From NCBI RefSeq assembly GCF_003144095.1, contig NZ_NSKH01000018.1, forward strand, positions 503,965 through 567,964: DNA of 64,000 nt, in the 5' to 3' direction. The stretch comes from Streptomyces sp. ICBB 8177. Lineage in GTDB: Bacteria; Actinomycetota; Actinomycetes; Streptomycetales; Streptomycetaceae. Numbering within the stretch: position 1 is the stretch's first letter; each line of letters opens with the position of its first letter. A program made the position numbers and the translations under genes. Positions 58,309 to 64,000 of this stretch are shown here, piece after piece. The notes beneath the pieces were generated by a model. That model was not told the origin of the DNA, made no database searches, and saw nothing but the letters and a program-made list of their open reading frames with translations.

Positions 58309-59946
58309 TCAGTGACCGCCCTCGTCGACCACCGCGACCTGCTCGATGTTGCGCTCGATCTCCTCGGCCGGGACCGAGGTGGCGCGCGCCCAGTAGTAGA
58401 TGCCGAGCGAGAACACCGCGATGATCACGATGTCCCACCACAGCGGGATGTTGCCCTTGCCGCCGAAGCCGCCCTGCCACGAGATGATGCCCATGCCGAT
58501 GAGGTAGACCGGCAGCCACTGCGCGGCCTTCCAGTCCAGGCGCGGGGCGTTCGGCAGGTTCTTCTTGGTGGCGTACGCGGCGTAGGCGCCGAGCAGGACG
58601 TAGCCGATGATGATCGCCCAGCCCAGGCGCTCCAGGGTGGTCCAGCCCGACCAGTAGATGATGAGGCTGGCGATCACGAAGGAGATCGGGGCGATGATCT
58701 TGCCGCCGGGGAGGCGGTACGGACGCTCGTGGTTCGGCAGCTTGTTGGTGAACACGCCGTACGCCAGCGGGGCACCGGCGTACATCAGCACGCTCGCCGA
58801 GGTGATGAAGGAGACCAGCTGCTGCCAGCTCGGGAAGGGCAGGAAGCAGATGACACCGGTCGCGAACGAGATGAGCAGGCCGAACCACGGGACGCTGCGG
58901 GCGTCGGTGCGCTCGAACAGCCGCGGCGCGTAACCGTTCTTGCTCAGGCCGTAGGAGATGCGCGAGGTGGAGGTGACGTAGATCAGGCCGGTCCCGCCGG
59001 GGGAGACGATGGCGTCGACGTACAGCACCCAGCCCAGCCAGCCCAGGCCCACCACGGTGGCCAGGCCGGCCCACGGGCCGCTGATGCCGGTGTAGTTGAG
59101 CTTGGCCCAGCCGTGCAGGATCGAGGCACCCGGCAGCGCGCCGATGTACACCACCTGGAGGAGGGTGTAGATCACCGCGCCGATCAGGACGGAGCCGATG
59201 GTGGCCCGCGGCAGGTCGCGCTTGGGGTTGCGGCTCTCACCGGCCAGCTGGATCGCCTGCTCGAAGCCGAGCAGCGCGAAGATGATGCCGCTGGTGCTGA
59301 TCGCGCTCAGCACACCCTTGGCACCGAACGGCGCGAAGCCCTGCGAGGTGAAGTTGTGCCCGTGGAAGTGGGTGGCCGCGATGATGAAGATCGTGGCGAG
59401 CGGGATCGCGACCTTCCACCAGGTGGCCGCGCTGTTGGTGTGCGCGAGCACCTTGACGCCGAGGAAGTTGACGGCCACGAAGACCGCCATCAGGAACACG
59501 GCGACTATGAAGCCGCTCGTGGTCAGGGTGCCGTTGGCGTGCTGGAAGCCCTGCGCCCAGTGCCAGTGACCGGCGTAGCCGATCATGGCCTCGACCTCGA
59601 TGGGGGCGACGGTCGCGGCCTGGAGCCAGGAGAACCAGCCGAAGGACATGCCCGCGAGGCCGCCGAAGGCGTAGTGCGGGTAGCGGGCGGTGCCACCCGC
59701 GACCGGGAACATGCCGCCCAGCTCGGCGTGGACCAGAGCCAGCAGCACGACGGCGACGGCGCCGATCGCCCAGGAGATGATGGCGGCCGGTCCGGCTGCC
59801 ACGACGGCCTTCTCCGCTCCGTAGAGCCAGCCGGAGCCGATGATGGAGCCCACCGACGCCCACATCAGGCCGATCAGTCCGACGTCCCGGCGCAGTGTGC
59901 TGGAGCCGCGGGAGGTGTCGGGCGCCAGCTTGTCAACGCTAACCAT
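58309..59946 (-). CDS. APC family amino-acid permease (paralogue of 9914-11566)
   Basis: The product has 545 residues. Helix 1 carries GLIGLMWASVGSIIGSGWLYGAE. Helices 2-3 carry HAELGGMFPVAGGTARYPHYAFG, and the helix 6 region carries GFEQAIQLAGESRNPKRDLPRA. These match the first permease almost word for word and differ mainly in the termini. The substrate is probably an amino acid. Its 300-bp upstream gap (59947-60246) contains three phased 11-bp repeats resembling PHO boxes. Confidence 0.88.
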   Translation of the reverse strand: MVSVDKLAPDTSRGSSTLRRDVGLIGLMWASVGSIIGSGWLYGAEKAVVAAGPAAIISWAIGAVAVVLLALVHAELGGMFPVAGGTARYPHYAFGGLAGMSFGWFSWLQAATVAPIEVEAMIGYAGHWHWAQGFQHANGTLTTSGFIVAVFLMAVFVAVNFLGVKVLAHTNSAATWWKVAIPLATIFIIAATHFHGHNFTSQGFAPFGAKGVLSAISTSGIIFALLGFEQAIQLAGESRNPKRDLPRATIGSVLIGAVIYTLLQVVYIGALPGASILHGWAKLNYTGISGPWAGLATVVGLGWLGWVLYVDAIVSPGGTGLIYVTSTSRISYGLSKNGYAPRLFERTDARSVPWFGLLISFATGVICFLPFPSWQQLVSFITSASVLMYAGAPLAYGVFTNKLPNHERPYRLPGGKIIAPISFVIASLIIYWSGWTTLERLGWAIIIGYVLLGAYAAYATKKNLPNAPRLDWKAAQWLPVYLIGMGIISWQGGFGGKGNIPLWWDIVIIAVFSLGIYYWARATSVPAEEIERNIEQVAVVDEGGH

Positions 59947-60162
59947 AAGGGGCCTCTCGAATGAGGACAGGGCTTGCTGAAAGTTGCCTCAGATTAGGGA
60001 GCATTCTCAGCTCTGCAAAGAGTCGTTGTCTGAATAGTTACCTTCCGGCGGTGGTTTCTCAGATCGATCTCAGCTGGCCGCGCGGGTTTCCGACAGGTAG
60101 TCCCGACCCAGCGGTTTCCGCAGGTCGTACGGGGACCCGAACGGTTCGGTGCACACGGTATC

Positions 60163-60195
60163 CACTTGACCTTCACTTGACTTCCACTTGAACCC
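60163..60195 (-). promoter_or_regulatory. Three phased 11-bp direct repeats (PHO-box-like)
   Basis: On the minus strand three contiguous 11-mers read GTTCAAGTGGA, AGTCAAGTGAA and GGTCAAGTGGA. The phase is exactly 11 bp, as in Streptomyces PhoP direct-repeat units (GTTCACC-type). The array lies 217 bp before the APC permease start. Further CTTGA words follow at about 60207-60225. Nothing else stands out in this 300-bp gap. Confidence 0.5.
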
Positions 60196-60246
60196 GGCTT
60201 GGGGTACTTGAGTCCAATTTGAGGTTCCGGCCCTGCCCGAGGTATT

Positions 60247-61185
60247 TCAGCGCTGCGTTCTGCCCTGCCAGTACGTGAATTGCCGTACCGGGTCGCCGTC
60301 CAGCCCCCACGGCCACGGAGTCACCAGCCCGCCGATCGCCTGGAAAACCTGCGCCGCGTCCAGTCCCCGGTTGGCCTGGACCAGCGCGTACGCCAGCAGG
60401 TTGAGGTCGGCGATCGCGGCGGCGTGGGTGAGGAAACCCGGCTTGAGCCAGTCGGTCAGCGCCTGGTCGAGCGCCGCCGCCACCTGCGGCTGCGCCCACT
60501 GCCGGGTCGCCATCAACGCGTTCAGGCCGCCCGAGGAGACCGTCCGCAGGTGCCGCTCCACCAGCGCGATCAGCTCGACGCCCGCGGTCGGCGCGTCCGG
60601 CGGCACCGCCGAGCGCACCGAGTCCACGAAGTCCAGCACCTGCACGTGGGACCCGCACTCCTCGGGAGAGAGGTACCCCAGCATCTGAAGGTGCGCCTCA
60701 CGGTTCCACGGGTCCCGGGCGGTCGCCTCGCGCCAGATCGGCAACACCTCGTTCAGCGGCCGCGCCATGGTGCGCAGCGCCCCCAGCAGCGCCACCCACG
60801 GCCCCGGGTCGTCCGGCGCAAGGTCGGCGGCCCGGTAGCAGTCGTCGATCAGCGCCCGCGGATCGGCCAGTGCGCCCTGCCACCGCCCGCGCACCAGGTC
60901 CACCCACGCGCCGAACATCACGGGGTCCGGCTGCTGCGGATGGCGACGGCGCCAGGACTGGGCGACCGCTGGGTCGGCGGCCCTGGCCAGGACGACGAGC
61001 CGGTGCATGCGCCGGTCCCAGTCGGTGCCCGCGTCGCGCAGCACCTGCTCCACCTGGTCGACGCGGATGCTCAGCGCTCCGGGCGAGGAGGCGGCCTCCA
61101 GTTGTTTGCGGACCCGGCCCAGCGCGGCGTCGTCGAGCTCCGGAGCCAGGCGCGGGGTCCCCCTGCGGGGTCCAAATATCGGCAT
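60247..61185 (-). CDS. Hypothetical TPR-like protein
   Basis: A 312-residue soluble protein with a basic N terminus (MPIFGPRRGTPRL). It is helical throughout and rich in Trp and Arg. Segments such as DDCYRAADLAPDDPGPWVALLGALRTMARP and LPIWREATARDPWNREAHLQMLGYLSP read like degenerate tetratricopeptide repeats. No catalytic motif is seen. Similar proteins are common and unassigned in Streptomyces. It is divergent from the third APC permease gene. Confidence 0.7.
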   Translation of the reverse strand: MPIFGPRRGTPRLAPELDDAALGRVRKQLEAASSPGALSIRVDQVEQVLRDAGTDWDRRMHRLVVLARAADPAVAQSWRRRHPQQPDPVMFGAWVDLVRGRWQGALADPRALIDDCYRAADLAPDDPGPWVALLGALRTMARPLNEVLPIWREATARDPWNREAHLQMLGYLSPEECGSHVQVLDFVDSVRSAVPPDAPTAGVELIALVERHLRTVSSGGLNALMATRQWAQPQVAAALDQALTDWLKPGFLTHAAAIADLNLLAYALVQANRGLDAAQVFQAIGGLVTPWPWGLDGDPVRQFTYWQGRTQR

Positions 61186-61376
61186 GCCCCCGGAGCTTAG
61201 GGCTGGCCGGGAAGGTCCGACAGATCGTGACCTGGATCGTTATCGCGGTAGTCGTTTCGCAACGCGCAGTCGTCGCCGACCTGCGCGTACAGCGGACGCC
61301 GCGTACCGGTTGTCGGGCATCCGAGGCGGGCGGATGCTGTAGCCATACCTGCCGCCGCGCGGGATCGGAGGACGTC

Positions 61377-62930
61377 ATGAGCGACCGGAGTTCCCCCGGG
61401 CCGCCCCCGGCCACCGCGGCGCACGGCGAACCGGTGGACAAGGGGCTCAAGGGCGGCGCGCTCGGCCTGCTGTCCAGCGTCGTCATCGGCATCGCCTCGA
61501 CCGCCCCCGCCTACAGCCTGGCCGCCACCCTCGGCGTCATCGTGGCCGTGGTGGGCCTGCAGTCGCCGATCGTCATCATCCTGGCGTTCATCCCGATGCT
61601 GCTGATCGCCTACGGCTACAAGGAGCTGAACGAGGCCGACCCCGACTGCGGCACCACCTTCACCTGGGCCGCCCGCGCCTTCGGTCCGCGCACCGGCTGG
61701 ATGGGCGGCTGGGCCATCGTCGCCGCCGACGTGATCGTCATGGCGAACCTCGCGCAGATCGCCGGGCAGTACGGCTTCGACCTGGTCGGCGCGTACGGGG
61801 TGGCCAGCAGCACGCTGTGGACCACCGTCGCCGGAGTGGTGTGGATCGCGCTGATGACGCTGATCTGCTACATCGGCATCGAGGTGTCCGCCAACAGCCA
61901 GAAGATCCTGCTCACCGTCGAAGTGGTGATGCTGGCGGTGCTCGGTGTCGCCGCACTGGTCAAGGCCTACGGATCGAGCGCGCCCAGCGTCTCGCACCCC
62001 GTGGCCTGGTCCTGGTTCGACCCCACGAACGTCGGCTCGCTCGACGCCTTCACCAAGGGTATCCTGGCCGCCGTCTTCATCTACTGGGGCTGGGACACGG
62101 CGGTGTCGGTCAACGAGGAGACCGCCGACCGCAACCGCACCCCCGGGCGCGCCGCCGTGATCTCCACCGTCCTGCTGCTGCTGATCTACGTGCTGGTCAC
62201 CACGTCCGCGGAGGCCTTCGCAGGGATCGGCACCAAGGGCATCGGCCTGGGCAACCCCGACAACTCCGACGACGTCCTGTCCAGCCTCGGCGGCGAGGTC
62301 TTCGGCAGCCACGGCTTCGGATGGTTCCTGTCCAAACTGCTGGTGCTCATGGTCCTGACCTCGGCCGCCGCCTCCACCCAGACCACCATCCTGCCGACCG
62401 CGCGCACCACCTTGTCGATGGCCGCCCACCGCGCCATCCCCAGCCACTTCGCCCGCATCCACCCGCGCTTCCTCACGCCCACCTGGTCCACGGTCGGCAT
62501 GGGCCTCGCCTCGGTCGCCTTCTACGTGGTGATGGTCAAGGTCAGCAACAACCTGCTCGCCGACTCCATCGGCTCCATCGGGCTGATGATCGCGTTCTAC
62601 TACGGCATGACCGGCTTCGCCTGCGTCTGGTACTACCGCAAGGTCCTCACCCGCAGTCCGCGTGACCTGTGGGTCAAGGGCGTCATGCCGGGACTCGGGG
62701 GCGTGCTGCTCCTCTACTTCTTCATCGACGCCTGCTTCGTGTACGCCAACCCCGCCTACGGCTACACCTCCTGGACCGTGCCGGGCGTCCACTGGCACCT
62801 GGGCGGCGTCTTCATCACGGGTATCGGCGCGCTGATCCTCGGCGCGATCCTCATGGTCGTATGCCGGTACACCGCCCCCGCCTTCTTCCGCCGCGAGGTG
62901 GTGCCGGTGTCCGCCGCCCGCCGTGACTAG
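61377..62930 (+). CDS. APC family amino-acid permease (distinct subgroup)
   Basis: The product has 517 residues from ATG 61377, with cggagga upstream. About 12-13 membrane helices. Helix 1 region: VIGIASTAPAYSLAATLG. Also ELNEADPDCGTTFTWAARAFGPRTGWMGGW and FIYWGWDTAVSVNEET. It differs from the two other APC proteins of the window and belongs to the PotE/YhdG-like actinobacterial branch, perhaps for amino acids or polyamines. It is monocistronic. Confidence 0.86.
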   Translation: MSDRSSPGPPPATAAHGEPVDKGLKGGALGLLSSVVIGIASTAPAYSLAATLGVIVAVVGLQSPIVIILAFIPMLLIAYGYKELNEADPDCGTTFTWAARAFGPRTGWMGGWAIVAADVIVMANLAQIAGQYGFDLVGAYGVASSTLWTTVAGVVWIALMTLICYIGIEVSANSQKILLTVEVVMLAVLGVAALVKAYGSSAPSVSHPVAWSWFDPTNVGSLDAFTKGILAAVFIYWGWDTAVSVNEETADRNRTPGRAAVISTVLLLLIYVLVTTSAEAFAGIGTKGIGLGNPDNSDDVLSSLGGEVFGSHGFGWFLSKLLVLMVLTSAAASTQTTILPTARTTLSMAAHRAIPSHFARIHPRFLTPTWSTVGMGLASVAFYVVMVKVSNNLLADSIGSIGLMIAFYYGMTGFACVWYYRKVLTRSPRDLWVKGVMPGLGGVLLLYFFIDACFVYANPAYGYTSWTVPGVHWHLGGVFITGIGALILGAILMVVCRYTAPAFFRREVVPVSAARRD

Positions 62931-63041
62931 CCGGCCGGAGCGTCCCGGTCCCGGCACGAGGAGGGGAAAAACGGGCCTGCCGGGCGTACCGTCCCTATAG
63001 AGCCCAACGTGGGTACCCGCCCATGATTGAGGGTGATCACG

Positions 63042-64000
63042 GTGCGCGACGCACAGGCGGCCTTCCGCGCCCTGCAGCGGCCCGGCGCCGAGCCGGCGGC
63101 CGACCCCGACCTCGGCGCGCTCCTGCGGCTGCTGCGGCGCTCGTTCGGCACCCTCGGCGTGCACGGCGCCGCGCTCTACACCTTCACCGGCGGCGACCAG
63201 GTCCTGGAACTCGTGACCGTGCTCGGGCTGCCGCTGGAGTTCGTCGCGCCCTGGGAGAGGGTGAGCGTGACGACCCCCGCCCCGGTCACCGACGCGGTGC
63301 GCCGCGCCGAACTGGTCTGGGTAAGCGGTGAGGACGAGATGGTCCGCCGCTACCCGCGGATCGCCATGACCGTCCCCTACCCCTTCTCGCTGGCCGCGCT
63401 GCCGCTGACGGCCGACGGGACCACGTACGGCGCCGTCTTCCTCACCTGGCCGGCCGCCCGCGCGCCCCTGCTGTCCCCGGTCGAGCGCGAGCGGCTGTGG
63501 AGCCTCGCCGGGCGGCTCGCCTCCGTACTGCGCCGCGCCGCCCGCGCGGGCACCCCGGTCCACGCCGGCACGCGGCCGCTCGGTGTGCTCCCCGACGGCG
63601 GCGCGGTGGGCGGCGAGGAGGCGCTGACCGCCATGGTCGCCCGGCTGCCGGAAGGCATGTGCGGCCTGGACCTGGGCGGCCGCCTGAACTACGTGACACC
63701 CGGCGCCGCCGAGCTGCTCGGCGTCCCGGCCCGGCGGCTGCTCGGCGCCCAGCCGTGGACGGTGCTGCCCTGGCTGCGCGATCCGGTCTACGAGGACCGC
63801 TACCGCGCCGCGCTGATCAGCCGGGAGCCCACCTCGTTCGTGGCCCTGCGGCCCCCGGACCACTGGCTCTCCTTCCACCTGTACCCGGACGGTACCGGGC
63901 TGACGGTCCGGATCAACGAGGCCGAGGTCACCCAGGACGACCAGGACCCCCTGCCCCGCGTCGAGCCGGCTCAGGCACCCGTCGAACCCACTCGCACCGG
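63042..64000 (+). CDS. GAF/PAS-type sensor protein, probably a SpoIIE phosphatase (3' partial)
   Basis: An open frame of 319 codons runs from GTG 63042 (gaggg 8 nt upstream; an in-frame GTG at 63033 is an alternative) to the window end. Residues about 15-165 look like a GAF domain (LRRSFGTLGVHGAALYTFTGG..., LPLTADGTTYGAVFLTW). A PAS-like segment follows (PEGMCGLDLGGRLNYVTPGAAELLG). In Streptomyces this order usually precedes a PP2C-type SpoIIE domain, which would lie outside the window. A TATAGA -10-like box (62996-63001) precedes it. Confidence 0.75.
   Translation, partial: MRDAQAAFRALQRPGAEPAADPDLGALLRLLRRSFGTLGVHGAALYTFTGGDQVLELVTVLGLPLEFVAPWERVSVTTPAPVTDAVRRAELVWVSGEDEMVRRYPRIAMTVPYPFSLAALPLTADGTTYGAVFLTWPAARAPLLSPVERERLWSLAGRLASVLRRAARAGTPVHAGTRPLGVLPDGGAVGGEEALTAMVARLPEGMCGLDLGGRLNYVTPGAAELLGVPARRLLGAQPWTVLPWLRDPVYEDRYRAALISREPTSFVALRPPDHWLSFHLYPDGTGLTVRINEAEVTQDDQDPLPRVEPAQAPVEPTRT

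Noticed and set aside
61197-63878. 893-codon antisense open frame over the third APC permease
   Set aside because: It is a shadow of the permease and the following sensor gene. No initiation site or domain is visible.

Overview
The window looks like chromosomal DNA from a Streptomyces-type actinomycete. It is very GC-rich with strong third-position GC bias, has many GTG and TTG starts, and several genes sit only a few bases after a -10-like box with no room for a ribosome site (probable leaderless mRNAs). The gene content fits: LCP protein, SpoIIE-type phosphatase, M56 peptidase, actinobacterial Ku with a lysine-rich tail, and IdeR/DmdR-type iron boxes. I see no rRNA, tRNA, CRISPR array or insertion sequence.

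Layout. 0-9.6 kb: end of a secreted carbohydrate-binding protein, LCP protein, methyltransferase, M56 peptidase, dienelactone hydrolase, secreted GH18 enzyme behind a perfect 17-bp palindrome, secreted beta-propeller, crotonase. 9.9-16.2 kb: APC permease, cyclic-nucleotide-type sensor, half of an NHEJ system (LigD phosphoesterase, LigD ligase, Ku), and a TetR/SnoaL pair with twin operators. 16.3-26.6 kb: M55 and T2 peptidases in a translationally coupled pair, lipase-maturation-factor protein, SMI1/KNR4 protein, xylose module (xylA, xylB, ROK regulator), aconitase-family enzyme. 26.7-32.6 kb: small membrane protein, DUF1876 protein, Rv2629-like protein, S53 peptidase, DUF318-type permease, LysR regulator. 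32.6-35.0 kb: a decayed mannoside or N-glycan locus, in which an apparently intact GH5-like gene is surrounded by remnants of a GH38 alpha-mannosidase, a sugar ABC permease and a LacI regulator. 35.0-38.4 kb: second half of the NHEJ system (stand-alone ligase, LigD polymerase) and a SpoIIE-type phosphatase.

38.4-57.6 kb is the most interesting part: an iron-regulated siderophore locus. It holds FecE-type ATPase, siderophore-interacting reductase, a heterodimeric exporter-fold ABC pair, two FecCD permeases, a lipoprotein binding protein, three iron boxes, and then a SznF/GrbD-like diiron-plus-cupin enzyme, a YqcI/YcgG (DcsA/GrbE-like) heme protein, an MbtH protein and a two-module NRPS (C-A-T-C-A-T-TE). 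The first A domain has the threonine code DFWNIGMVHK. The second has DINYWGGIGK, known for N5-hydroxy-N5-acyl-ornithine. No ornithine hydroxylase or formyltransferase is present. I propose that the two metalloenzymes make graminine (N5-hydroxy-N5-nitroso-ornithine) for the second module, so the product would be a C-diazeniumdiolate siderophore from an actinomycete. The EntF-like first C domain hints at an aryl (perhaps catechol) cap supplied from outside the window.

57.6-64 kb: permuted NlpC/P60-like protein, an APC permease paralogous to the one at 9.9 kb with a PhoP-box-like array upstream, a hypothetical protein, a third APC permease, and the start of a GAF/PAS-type sensor cut by the window end.
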